Source of the DNA: Sulfurimonas sp. | GTDB taxonomy: Bacteria; Campylobacterota; Campylobacteria; Campylobacterales; Sulfurimonadaceae | Reading direction: 5' to 3' | Assembly: GCA_021648285.1 (NCBI GenBank) | Contig: JAKITC010000007.1 | Coordinates: forward strand, 1-64,000 | Length of the DNA: 64,000 nucleotides | Part shown: positions 8,724 to 16,737 of the stretch, one piece after another | How the letters are laid out: each line of letters opens with the position of its first letter | Position numbering within the stretch: the first letter of the stretch is position 1 | Notes under the pieces: generated by a model | Seen by the model: the letters and a program-made list of their open reading frames with translations, nothing else | The model's database searches: none | Told to the model about the DNA's origin: nothing | Made by a program: the position numbers and the translations under genes

Positions 8724-8773
8724 TTAAAGTATACCTATTATTGTATTTTTTATGAAAAATAGGTATACTTTAA
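8724..8773 (+). promoter_or_regulatory. Promoter embedded in a 15-bp perfect inverted repeat
   Basis: Arms TTAAAGTATACCTAT (8724-8738) and its exact reverse complement (8759-8773) flank a 20-nt centre. A promoter fits inside: -35 TTGTAT at 8741-8746, a 17-nt spacer and -10 TATACT at 8764-8769 in the right arm, 29 nt before the ATG at 8798. The symmetry over the promoter suggests an operator for a dimeric repressor. No T-run follows, so it is a poor terminator for cobD. Confidence 0.6.
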
Positions 8774-8797
8774 GAAATCTTTCAAAAATGAGCAAGC

Positions 8798-9832
8798 ATG
8801 TCTTTTTTATTTCTACAATACAATGATGCACAAATAAAACAACGCACAAATGCAAAGATGCTTTATACAAGTTACATGGATGCGCTAAACAGTTACAACC
8901 TGAGTTTTCGATATAAGATGGTGTGGCAAAAGCATAAAGACGGTTATGAACTGCTTGCAAAACAGCACTTAAAAAGTGGAGCTCGAGAATACTTAGGTAA
9001 AAAAAGCGATGAAACAAAGCAAATAAGAAAAGATTTTGAAAATTCAAAAGCTAAAATCAAAGGACGACTTGCAACTTTAAAAGAAAAGATGAAAAAAGAA
9101 GAAAAACTAAATAAGCTAGAGGGTATAACAAGAGCACCAAAAGAACTCGTTGCAATATTTAGCAAAATCAATGAACTTGGACTTGATAATAAGGTTATAG
9201 CTATTGGTACAAACTCTCTATATGCGTATGAGGTCCGTTCAGGAGTAGTCATAGAGCAAGAGCATTTAGCAACTAGAGATATTGACTTACTTAACAGAAA
9301 AGACAAAGGCATCTCATTTATTTTCAACGAGATGATGACGACAAAAAATGCTATAGAACTGCTAAATATGATAGATAGCAGTTTTACAAAGAGTGATAAA
9401 GTACCATATAGATTTATAAACGATGATGGTATTTGGATAGAACTAATCAACCCTATGTCAGACTCAATAAAACAAGAAAGTTTCAAAGACAATCTATTTG
9501 CTGATGTTATGCCACTTGCTATGAATGGAATGCAGTGGTTGGAAAATTCCAGACTTTTTAAAGAACTCATTATAGGAGAAAATGGAAAATGTGCTTTCAT
9601 AACTACTGTACATCCTCTTGAATATGCCATATACAAAAACTGGCTCTCAGCCCAAGAGGATAGAGACTATCTAAAACACACTCGTGACCTGCAACAGAGT
9701 AAACTTGTGACAAAACTTATAACAGAACACATGCCGGACATAAACATAGAAGAAGAAGTTAAAAATATCAAACACTTTAAAAAAGAGATAATTGATAGTT
9801 ATATGGCTGATGTTTTTAAGGGGAGTAACTAA
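8798..9832 (+). CDS. Nucleotidyltransferase-fold protein (GSU2403/NTP_transf_8-like)
   Basis: A 344-aa soluble protein. The first ~120 residues are helical and charged. A nucleotidyltransferase-like core follows: IGTNSLYAYE near 128-137, then a TRDIDLL motif near 160-166 where acidic residues would bind metal, and a HPLEYAIYKNWLS segment near the C-terminal third. This matches the GSU2403-type nucleotidyltransferase family as I remember it, whose role is unknown. Related folds occur in AbiEii/MenT-type toxins. It has its own palindromic promoter, lies between two B12 genes, and is followed 1 nt later by a gene remnant. No clear Shine-Dalgarno precedes the ATG. Confidence 0.6.
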   Translation: MSFLFLQYNDAQIKQRTNAKMLYTSYMDALNSYNLSFRYKMVWQKHKDGYELLAKQHLKSGAREYLGKKSDETKQIRKDFENSKAKIKGRLATLKEKMKKEEKLNKLEGITRAPKELVAIFSKINELGLDNKVIAIGTNSLYAYEVRSGVVIEQEHLATRDIDLLNRKDKGISFIFNEMMTTKNAIELLNMIDSSFTKSDKVPYRFINDDGIWIELINPMSDSIKQESFKDNLFADVMPLAMNGMQWLENSRLFKELIIGENGKCAFITTVHPLEYAIYKNWLSAQEDRDYLKHTRDLQQSKLVTKLITEHMPDINIEEEVKNIKHFKKEIIDSYMADVFKGSN

Positions 9833-9833
9833 T

Positions 9834-9954
9834 ATGGAACTGGTTTATTTATGGGTTGAGGATTTTGAGTGATGATTATTTTCATTTTGCGATTAAAAAA
9901 CAGCCACTAACACTACAAACTAAAAAAGCATTTAATGACGTATTGTCAGATTAA
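9834..9954 (+). pseudogene. Internally deleted remnant of a probable AAA-family ATPase gene
   Basis: ATG 9834 opens a 12-codon frame reading MELVYLWVEDFE and then stops at 9870-9872. That opening is the stereotyped N-terminus of many accessory AAA-family ATPases. In the +1 frame, just before that stop, a second coherent segment reads LSDDYFHFAIKK and runs to a stop at 9952-9954, like the C-terminal end of a protein. The simplest reading is a large internal deletion joining the two ends out of frame. Family assignment rests on only ~11 residues. Confidence 0.45.
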
Positions 9955-11419
9955 TCATATAAATGTTCTCTTTTGGATAAAATGGTTCAATATAAGTTTT
10001 AGGGGCTTTGATAAATATAATAAAACTCTTACTCTAAAAGGATATAAATTGGAAGACTTAAATAAAGTAAAAGATGAAATTGAGCAATTAGATGATGTTA
10101 GCATGGAAGTCTTGGATGCAATTTTTATTAGAAATAATAACAATGTGCAATCCAATTTAATCAATAACACTGATGAAACTTTTACATATAAACTAAAAAA
10201 TAAAAAATATGATTTTCATTTAAAAGAGCCAATTTTCATTGAAAAAATTCATTTTAAGTCTTCAGCAAATGATTTAAAGAATATGGTTCTAGAGGTAAAT
10301 GATTACTTCACAAATGAGAAAGTTAGAATACCAATAGATAATTACAAAGAATACGAATATATTGCCATTAAAATAAATAGGATTATTACCTCTTTTACTA
10401 TAAAACCACCTATTAGAGTTTTTAAAATCAATTTAAAATCAATAAAAATATTTGGTTATGAACTATCTGGATTACCATATATCACTGAGCTGTTCAAGTC
10501 AGGTCAAAAGATTAAAAAAGAGCTTCAAGGGTTTTATGACAATACAATCGAAGATTTAGGAGCTAGAGAAGATTCTATAACCTTAAAAAAAGAAAAAGCT
10601 GAAGAAAACATAGCAGTTCTAGAAAATGATATTTCTGAAAAAAAATCTATTATCACTGATTTAAATACCGAATTAATAGAGCTTAAATCTTCTATTAAGT
10701 CAGATTCTGAATCTGCTGAAACTTTAAAAGTTACCGTTAATGAATTAGAAACTCAAGAAAATAATTTAAATAAAAACTTAACAGATATAAAAAATAGCAT
10801 TGAACAAAGAGAAGAAGAATCAGCTTCTTTGAATAAAAAAATATCTAATGAAAAAGATACATTAAAAGAGAATCAAGCTAATAATAGTTTATTTGCTTAT
10901 GAATTAGGCGAGTTTTTAGAAGAAGGTAATAAAAATATTAAACTATACACTGTTATTTCAATCGTACCAATGCTATTAATAGTTTTTTTAACATATGTAT
11001 TATTAGGAAGTACAGTTGACCTAAGTACAAAATATACAATAAATACGGACATGGATATTTCAACAGTTTTTTGGAGTAGATTACCATTCGTATTAGTTAT
11101 TACATCTATTATATTTGTATGTTATGAAATTACAAAAATATTTTTTAAAAAAGTTATGGAAATACATCATCAGAAACTAAACTTTTCAAAAATAGGTATT
11201 ATTGCAAAAGATGTTTCTACAACATCTTTTGATGGATTAGACTTAAATGATAACGAAAAATCTGAATTACATACAAAACTAAAAATGCAACTACTAAGAG
11301 AATATTTATCTAGTGAATTTCATATTGAACATGATTGTAATATAAATAAATCATTATGGACTAGATTTATTGAGTGGAGAAAACAAAAAGATAATGAAGG
11401 AGTAGTAATAGAAGAATAA
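9935..11419 (+). CDS. Coiled-coil protein with two membrane helices, unknown function
   Basis: A 494-aa protein I do not recognise. Residues ~50-190 look like a beta-rich globular domain. About 205-325 is a long heptad-rich coiled coil (Glu/Lys/Asn-rich). Hydrophobic helices lie near 337-359 and 383-405, followed by a ~90-residue charged tail. The N-terminus is uncertain: the ATG overlaps the upstream remnant and has no ribosome site, so the gene may be 5'-altered. Its AT-richness is higher than that of the surrounding cob genes, suggesting transfer. A membrane-tethered sensor or defence effector is possible, but nothing in the sequence proves it. Confidence 0.55.
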   Translation: MTYCQINHINVLFWIKWFNISFRGFDKYNKTLTLKGYKLEDLNKVKDEIEQLDDVSMEVLDAIFIRNNNNVQSNLINNTDETFTYKLKNKKYDFHLKEPIFIEKIHFKSSANDLKNMVLEVNDYFTNEKVRIPIDNYKEYEYIAIKINRIITSFTIKPPIRVFKINLKSIKIFGYELSGLPYITELFKSGQKIKKELQGFYDNTIEDLGAREDSITLKKEKAEENIAVLENDISEKKSIITDLNTELIELKSSIKSDSESAETLKVTVNELETQENNLNKNLTDIKNSIEQREEESASLNKKISNEKDTLKENQANNSLFAYELGEFLEEGNKNIKLYTVISIVPMLLIVFLTYVLLGSTVDLSTKYTINTDMDISTVFWSRLPFVLVITSIIFVCYEITKIFFKKVMEIHHQKLNFSKIGIIAKDVSTTSFDGLDLNDNEKSELHTKLKMQLLREYLSSEFHIEHDCNINKSLWTRFIEWRKQKDNEGVVIEE

Positions 11420-11430
11420 TTAGGAAAATA

Positions 11431-11502
11431 ATGAACTCACTTAGCATTTTCGGAACAAGCTCTGACGCTGGAAAGTCAACTCTCTCTTACAATACCCTTT
11501 AA
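11431..11502 (+). pseudogene. Duplicated 5' fragment of cobQ
   Basis: The first 58 bases (11431-11488) are identical to the start of intact cobQ at 13225-13282, including the ATG and the P-loop codons. The copy then diverges and stops at 11500-11502 after 23 codons. The copy keeps a good ribosome site (TTAGGA, about 6-11 nt before ATG), whereas intact cobQ has none as good. This suggests that the left copy sits behind the older leader and the right copy was rebuilt by the insertion. Confidence 0.9.
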
Positions 11503-11528
11503 CTTTATATAAACTTAAAAATGTATGT

Positions 11529-11628
11529 TTCCGTACTTATCCGCACTAAAAATTGACTTAAATCTTTTATTTTGATAATATTATAAAAAACTTAAAGAAG
11601 TATAGTTTCGCACTAAACCGCACCAAAA
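11529..11628 (+). promoter_or_regulatory. Paired, helically phased operator-like repeats flanking the hipA-like promoter
   Basis: Two 23-bp imperfect direct repeats (11529-11551 and 11606-11628) match at 18 of 23 positions. Each holds two CGYAC cores exactly 10 bp apart (11532 and 11542; 11609 and 11619). Between them lies a candidate promoter: TTGACT 11553-11558, 17-nt spacer, TAATAT 11576-11581. Sites before -35 and just after the start of transcription, on one helix face, fit repression by a protein that binds both, perhaps the product's own winged-helix domain. Confidence 0.5.
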
Positions 11629-11638
11629 TGGATATGCA

Positions 11639-13222
11639 ATGACTAAAAGCCAAAAGATTATTGTTGATTTACTTGAGGAAAAAGTAGAACTTACTTTAGG
11701 CGAGATGCAAACACTTACCCAAATACCAAAATCTACGCTTATAGATAATCTAAAAAAACTACTAAAAGATGAAAAAATCAATAAAGTAGGCAAGGGTAAA
11801 GGCTCTTATTATCAGCGTGTATATAAAGATGAATTACCTTTAAAGTCTATTGTTGTATTTAAAAATGGTGAAAAAGTTGGTCATTTGAATTTCGGGGGCG
11901 GTTTATATGAGTTTAAATACTATGACAACTATAAAGGTGGAGAACTTTTAGGTCTTCCTAAAGATGTCATCACTAAAGCTCACGAGTTGTTCACAGTCTT
12001 TGAAAATTTAATACCGGAGTATGCAAGAAGAGAAAAGTTACTTGGTTTTGACAAGGCTATGGATCTAGCAGACACTTTAGTTAAGTTAAAAAACACACAT
12101 GGCTCGTATGACTTTTTGTATAGCTATGACGAGTATAAGTACAAGGGTAACTATTCTCAAAGAAAAAACTGGACAACTGTTAAAAATAAAATACTTGGTG
12201 AACATGAATACCCTAATATACTTGAATTTGATATATTGATTGATGATGAGATTATCGAAGCGGCGAGCAAGGTTGAGCATTCACACTTAAGTGGTAATCA
12301 AAATAAAATAGATATTTCAATAGATTTTGAAAATCATAAAATAGTCGAAAATTTGGAAAATGCTGATTACTTGATGAAACCACATAATCCAGATATCGCA
12401 AATTATTTTAATTCACATAAACAATTTTCTAAGAGCTACTACCCATATATATCTGTAAATGAACATTTGTTCATGTCTTTTGCCAAAAATGAGTTGGGTT
12501 TTAATGTTCCTTACTCTGCTCTTGTTAAAGCTAAAGATGAGTTTCACTATATAGCGAAACGCTATGATCGTCATGATAATTTTAAATATGAACAGTATGA
12601 TTATGCCCAATACTTAGGTATCAAGAGTGAAAATAAATATAAGTCTAGCAGTGAAGAGTTATTTGAAGCTATCAATAAAACGCTCTACACCAAAAAAGAA
12701 AAACTCGAAGCATTAAGGTTTTATTTTTACTCATTTGTTTTAAAACACTCTGACTTGCATTTAAAAAATATGGGTTTTTTAAATATTGGCAGAGACAAAA
12801 TGATTCTTACACCACTTTATGATGTAATATCTGTTGGACTCTATAACAACGAAGCTGATGATATTGGTCTAAGTATTAATGTCCCCTATAAACATCAAAA
12901 AAAGAACTTCAGGGTATCTAGTTTTTACCATTTGGCTGATATAGTGGGTGTCGATAGAGCTGTATTTAAAAATGAAGCTAAAACTATAGTAAAAACATTT
13001 ATAGATATATTTCCAACTTATATAGAGATGACGAAAAAGTTATTAGAGTATGATGATTTAAAAATATATAAAACAAGAAATTCCAAGACGACTATGTTGC
13101 ATAAACTCGCAGGTTTTTACAACAAGAGAGTTGAAAGATTTAAAAAGCTTGGTATCTTGGAAGAACTAGGTTTAAATGAATATGAATCTCTTTTAAAAAA
13201 TGAAAATAGGATTAAAATATAA
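11639..13222 (+). CDS. HipA-like kinase with N-terminal winged-helix domain
   Basis: A 527-aa protein. Residues ~1-70 form a winged-helix DNA-binding domain (TLGEMQTLTQIPKSTLIDNL). A HipA N-terminal-like region follows, and then the HipA-type kinase core with YIAKRYDRH near 305, the catalytic loop HSDLHLKN near 375-382 and a metal-binding PLYDVIS near 397. Classical HipA works with a separate HipB repressor; here DNA binding and kinase appear joined. HipA kinases phosphorylate targets such as glutamyl-tRNA synthetase and slow growth. The gene lies exactly between two copies of the cobQ start and has its own operator-like repeats. Confidence 0.75.
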   Translation: MTKSQKIIVDLLEEKVELTLGEMQTLTQIPKSTLIDNLKKLLKDEKINKVGKGKGSYYQRVYKDELPLKSIVVFKNGEKVGHLNFGGGLYEFKYYDNYKGGELLGLPKDVITKAHELFTVFENLIPEYARREKLLGFDKAMDLADTLVKLKNTHGSYDFLYSYDEYKYKGNYSQRKNWTTVKNKILGEHEYPNILEFDILIDDEIIEAASKVEHSHLSGNQNKIDISIDFENHKIVENLENADYLMKPHNPDIANYFNSHKQFSKSYYPYISVNEHLFMSFAKNELGFNVPYSALVKAKDEFHYIAKRYDRHDNFKYEQYDYAQYLGIKSENKYKSSSEELFEAINKTLYTKKEKLEALRFYFYSFVLKHSDLHLKNMGFLNIGRDKMILTPLYDVISVGLYNNEADDIGLSINVPYKHQKKNFRVSSFYHLADIVGVDRAVFKNEAKTIVKTFIDIFPTYIEMTKKLLEYDDLKIYKTRNSKTTMLHKLAGFYNKRVERFKKLGILEELGLNEYESLLKNENRIKI

Positions 13223-13224
13223 CC

Positions 13225-13282
13225 ATGAACTCACTTAGCATTTTCGGAACAAGCTCTGACGCTGGAAAGTCAACTCTCTCTT
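13225..13282 (+). repeat. Right copy of 58-bp perfect direct repeat (start of intact cobQ)
   Basis: Identical base for base to 11431-11488. The two copies bound a segment of about 1.7 kb containing only the hipA-like gene and its control region. The sequences immediately upstream of the two ATGs differ, so the duplication begins at or very near the start codon. Confidence 0.95.
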
Positions 13283-14610
13283 TTGCCATTACTTACCTAT
13301 TGCACCATCGTGGTATAAAGGTAGCACCGTTTAAAGCTCAAAATGTATCTAACAATTCTCAGGTTACGGATGCAGGCGGGGAGATTGCTATTCCTCAGTA
13401 CTTTGCAGCGGAGGCAATCGGGCTAGACACTACAACAGATATGAATCCCATTCTTTTAAAATCCGGCGGAAAATCAAAGACTCATATTATTATCAACGGT
13501 AAAAGTGCAGGCAACAAAGATGTGCTTGAGTACTACCGTGATATTGACATGTTAAAGCCACATGTAAAAAAAGCGTTTAAAAGACTAGAAAAAGAGTATG
13601 AATGCATAGTTGCAGAGGGAGCTGGGAGTCCAGTTGAGCTTAACCTAATGCATAAAGATCTCTCAAACATCTATGTGGCAGATGAGTTTAACACAAAGAT
13701 TATCATAGTTGCCGACATACAAAGGGGTGGTGTTTTTGCTTCCATTTACGGTGTTTATAAGCTGCTTCCTCAAAAGCTGAGAGACAATGTAATTGGTGTG
13801 ATAGTCAATAAATTTCAAGGTGACATGTCTCTTTTTGATGAGGGTGTACAGATTATAGAGGAGAGATTTGGCATCAAAGTTTTAGGTGTTGTGCCTTTTA
13901 AACCTTTTAACCTTGGTTTTGAAGACAGCCAGTCAATTATGAACTATGTACAAGACACAAGAAAAGCCATTATAAAAGTTGGAGTTATCAAACTTCCCCA
14001 CATTAGTAATTTTACAGACTTTGAGCCTCTTGTTGTTGACAAAGAAGTTGAACTCTCTTTCATCTCAAACGCTGGTGATATTCGTACATGTGACCTAGTA
14101 GTAATCCCAGGAAGCAAAAGAGTTGTTGACGATTTGAAATGGTTGAGAGAGCGAGGTTTTGAAGATAAGCTAAGTTCAAAAGAACAAAAAGTAGTGGCTA
14201 TCTGTGGCGGTTATGAGATGATGTTTGAGCGTATTTCAGACCCTAAAAATATAGAATCAGATTTAAAAGAAGTAGCAGGATTTGGACGGATAAAGGGCGA
14301 TGTGACTTTTCAAAAAGAAAAGATTGTACAAAAGGGAACTTACAATCTTTTTGGCTTTATGGTTGATGGATATGAGATACACAACGGTATCGCTAAAAAA
14401 AGAGCTATTAAGAGAAAAAATCTACATGCAACTTTTGTTCATGGGTTTTTTGACAGCGATGAGATTCGTTATCATTTTTTTTCTGAGATAAATCCAAAAT
14501 ACAAGGGTTATAACTTCAAAAAATACAAAGCAAAAGCGATTAAAAATTTTGCCAAGCATATAGACAAACATATAGATATGGACTTTATAGAAAATGAGCT
14601 TCATGAGTAA
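13225..14610 (+). CDS. cobQ: Cobyric acid synthase (glutamine-hydrolysing)
   Basis: A 461-aa enzyme with an N-terminal dethiobiotin-synthetase-like ATPase domain: P-loop GTSSDAGKS at 8-16, then KAQNVSNNSQVT. A class I glutaminase-like domain follows with Cys327 in AICGGYEMM and a late His in FVHGFF. It amidates side chains b, d, e and g of adenosylcobyrinic acid a,c-diamide. Its first 58 bases also occur at 11431. No strong ribosome site remains; AGGA lies 14 nt before the ATG, so translation may depend on readthrough from the hipA-like gene 2 nt upstream. Confidence 0.9.
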   Translation: MNSLSIFGTSSDAGKSTLSFAITYLLHHRGIKVAPFKAQNVSNNSQVTDAGGEIAIPQYFAAEAIGLDTTTDMNPILLKSGGKSKTHIIINGKSAGNKDVLEYYRDIDMLKPHVKKAFKRLEKEYECIVAEGAGSPVELNLMHKDLSNIYVADEFNTKIIIVADIQRGGVFASIYGVYKLLPQKLRDNVIGVIVNKFQGDMSLFDEGVQIIEERFGIKVLGVVPFKPFNLGFEDSQSIMNYVQDTRKAIIKVGVIKLPHISNFTDFEPLVVDKEVELSFISNAGDIRTCDLVVIPGSKRVVDDLKWLRERGFEDKLSSKEQKVVAICGGYEMMFERISDPKNIESDLKEVAGFGRIKGDVTFQKEKIVQKGTYNLFGFMVDGYEIHNGIAKKRAIKRKNLHATFVHGFFDSDEIRYHFFSEINPKYKGYNFKKYKAKAIKNFAKHIDKHIDMDFIENELHE

Positions 14611-15502
14611 TATTTTAGTTGCTCTTTTGGCTTACCTAATTGACAAATTTTTTGGAGAGTTTAGATTTATCAAACATCCCATCATTTGCATCGGTGAACT
14701 AATCACAATCTTTGAGATTAGATTTTACAAAAACAGTGTTATAAGAGGTTTGTATCTTGTTATGTTTGTTTTACTAACTGTTACTCTCATCTCTCTTGCT
14801 CTCACATCTTTTTTTGGATTGTTTTCAAACACTATAAACATCATATTAACATCTGTTGTCGCGTCTATGTTTTTAGCCCATAAAATGCTTTATGATTCTG
14901 TAAAAAACATTCTTACATGTAGTGATAAGGAAGAGGCTCTCTCAATGCTTGTGAGTCGTGATACACAAGGTATGAGTGACAGCGATATTTACAAAGCTTC
15001 CATCGAGACTTATGCTGAAAACATAAGTGATGGAGTCATTGCACCTCTTTTTTATCTTACCCTCTTTGGACTGCCAGGGATTATCATCTATAAAGCCATA
15101 AATACTATGGATTCTATGGTCGGATACAGAAATACAAAATATGAAAACTACGGAAAAGTAGTCGCGATTTTAGACGATATTGTAAACTTTATTCCCTCTA
15201 GAATTACTGCTGTTTTGATTATGCTTTTAAATGCTAGAAAAGACTTGCTTGCCTTTTACAAAGACGGCAGGAAACATGATTCTCCAAATGCAGGACACCC
15301 AATAACTGCAATGGCTCTCTTTCTACATGTCAAACTCGGCGGTCCTACATGTTACTTCGGGAAGATCAAAAACAAGCCCTACTTTGGAGAGGGTAAAACA
15401 GATATAAAAGCGTATGATTTACAAAGAGCCATATCTATAAAACCAAAAATAGATTTTGCAATTTTAGTCGCATTGACTTTACTTTACGTCATTATTGGAT
15501 AA
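14594..15502 (+). CDS. cbiB: Adenosylcobinamide-phosphate synthase CbiB
   Basis: A 302-aa integral membrane protein starting with LVALLAYLIDKFFGEF and HPI(I)CIGELI, typical of CbiB (CobD in aerobic-pathway naming). It also has the conserved SRDTQGMS and ETYAENISDGVIAPLFY segments. It joins the aminopropanol phosphate arm made by the threonine-phosphate decarboxylase to cobyric acid. Start 14594 overlaps cobQ by 17 nt; ATG 14603, giving the usual ATGAGTAA overlap, is equally plausible. It feeds CobU, which follows. Confidence 0.88.
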   Translation: MSFMSNILVALLAYLIDKFFGEFRFIKHPIICIGELITIFEIRFYKNSVIRGLYLVMFVLLTVTLISLALTSFFGLFSNTINIILTSVVASMFLAHKMLYDSVKNILTCSDKEEALSMLVSRDTQGMSDSDIYKASIETYAENISDGVIAPLFYLTLFGLPGIIIYKAINTMDSMVGYRNTKYENYGKVVAILDDIVNFIPSRITAVLIMLLNARKDLLAFYKDGRKHDSPNAGHPITAMALFLHVKLGGPTCYFGKIKNKPYFGEGKTDIKAYDLQRAISIKPKIDFAILVALTLLYVIIG

Positions 15503-15511
15503 AATTACGTT

Positions 15512-16012
15512 ATGAATAAAAAAACTCTTTTTATCGGCGGTATTAAAAGCGGAAAATCTTTTAATGCCGAAAAATATACTATTGAAAATTCATCTTCTAA
15601 ACCAATATATCTGGCAACTACAGAGTTTATAGATGAGGGTATGCAAGTTCGTATAAATCAGCATAAAGAGCAGAGAGAAGATAATTTTACAACTATTGAA
15701 GAGCCTCTAAAACTTTATGAAGCTATCTCTACATGTCAAAGTCCAGTTTTAGTAGAGTGTCTTAGCATGTGGATAAATAATATGCTCTATCATGAGAAGA
15801 GTTTTGAAGATATGATAAATGAGATAGAAGCAATATTAAAACTTGATAAAACTCTTGTTTTTGTCCTAAATGATGTAGGTTCTGGGATAATTCCAGATAA
15901 TAAACTTGCACGTGATTTTATAGACATCAGCGGGAAACTATCTCAACTAATTGCCTGCGAATGTGATGAAGTCTATCATACAATTGCCGGTATTTCAACG
16001 AGGATAAAATGA
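15512..16012 (+). CDS. cobU: Adenosylcobinamide kinase / guanylyltransferase
   Basis: A 166-aa RecA-like nucleotide-binding protein with P-loop GGIKSGKS (9-16) and a YLATTEF(I)D segment typical of CobU/CobP. It phosphorylates adenosylcobinamide and transfers GMP to give adenosyl-GDP-cobinamide for CobS. VECLSMWINNMLY near residue 83 and NDVGSGIIP near 123 are conserved. It overlaps cobS by 4 nt. Confidence 0.88.
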   Translation: MNKKTLFIGGIKSGKSFNAEKYTIENSSSKPIYLATTEFIDEGMQVRINQHKEQREDNFTTIEEPLKLYEAISTCQSPVLVECLSMWINNMLYHEKSFEDMINEIEAILKLDKTLVFVLNDVGSGIIPDNKLARDFIDISGKLSQLIACECDEVYHTIAGISTRIK

Positions 16013-16737
16013 GTAAGGTTTTTAAAGGTTTCGCGCTCTCAGTCTCAATGTTAACAAGCATTCCTTTTTTCAAAGTTCACGATTTTTATAAGGGCATCAA
16101 CGGCTACGCTGTTATGTTTTACCCTCTTGTCGGATTTATTCTCGGTGTGATTTTATGGGCAATTTATTCATTTTTAGCTCCTTACATCTCATCAGTTCAC
16201 TTGGGAATCCTTATCTTTGGTCTGTTGGTTTTACTTACAGGTGCTCTGCATCTTGATGGTTTTAGTGACACGATAGACGGGCTTTATGTCTCAAAAGAGA
16301 GAGCCTTGGAAGTTATGAAAGATCCACACACAGGTGGGATGGGGATGATTATAACTGTGACCTTTTTAATTTTAAAAGCCTCATCGCTGGCTTACCTTGA
16401 AGCCCTTTATCTTCTGCCGATAATTCTTATGCTCTCAAGATTAAATGCTGCTCTTGCTATATATCTTTACCCATATATCAACCCAAACGGAATGGCCACT
16501 TTAGCCAAGCAGGAGTTTACAAAATCACAACTATTCATAGCACTTATCTACTCTGTTATTTTAATTTTGCTCTCCGGTGCATTTATGCTGCTTGTTAGTT
16601 CTTTGTTAGTTTTGTTTGTTGTAAAACTATTTTTTATGAAAAGATATAGAGGTTTTTCCGGTGATATTTACGGTTTCATGATTGAAGTGACAGAACTGAT
16701 TCTTCTCAATGTCATAATCTTTGGTTTGGTCACATGA
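16009..16737 (+). CDS. cobS: Adenosylcobinamide-GDP ribazoletransferase (cobalamin synthase)
   Basis: A 242-aa membrane protein with about six helices. It has the family's acidic motif HLDGFSDTIDGL near residues 82-93, followed by MKDPHTGGMG. It joins alpha-ribazole (phosphate) to adenosyl-GDP-cobinamide in the inner membrane, the step that closes the nucleotide loop. It overlaps both cobU and cobC by 4 nt, so these three are translated as a block. Confidence 0.9.
   Translation: MSKVFKGFALSVSMLTSIPFFKVHDFYKGINGYAVMFYPLVGFILGVILWAIYSFLAPYISSVHLGILIFGLLVLLTGALHLDGFSDTIDGLYVSKERALEVMKDPHTGGMGMIITVTFLILKASSLAYLEALYLLPIILMLSRLNAALAIYLYPYINPNGMATLAKQEFTKSQLFIALIYSVILILLSGAFMLLVSSLLVLFVVKLFFMKRYRGFSGDIYGFMIEVTELILLNVIIFGLVT

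Noticed and set aside
8724-8773. The palindrome as a rho-independent terminator of cobD
   Set aside because: The loop is 20 nt and no T-run follows; a promoter fits inside it better.
8944-9636. Open frame of 230 codons on the minus strand
   Set aside because: Fully antisense to the nucleotidyltransferase-fold gene; Ser/Leu-rich composition and no motif.
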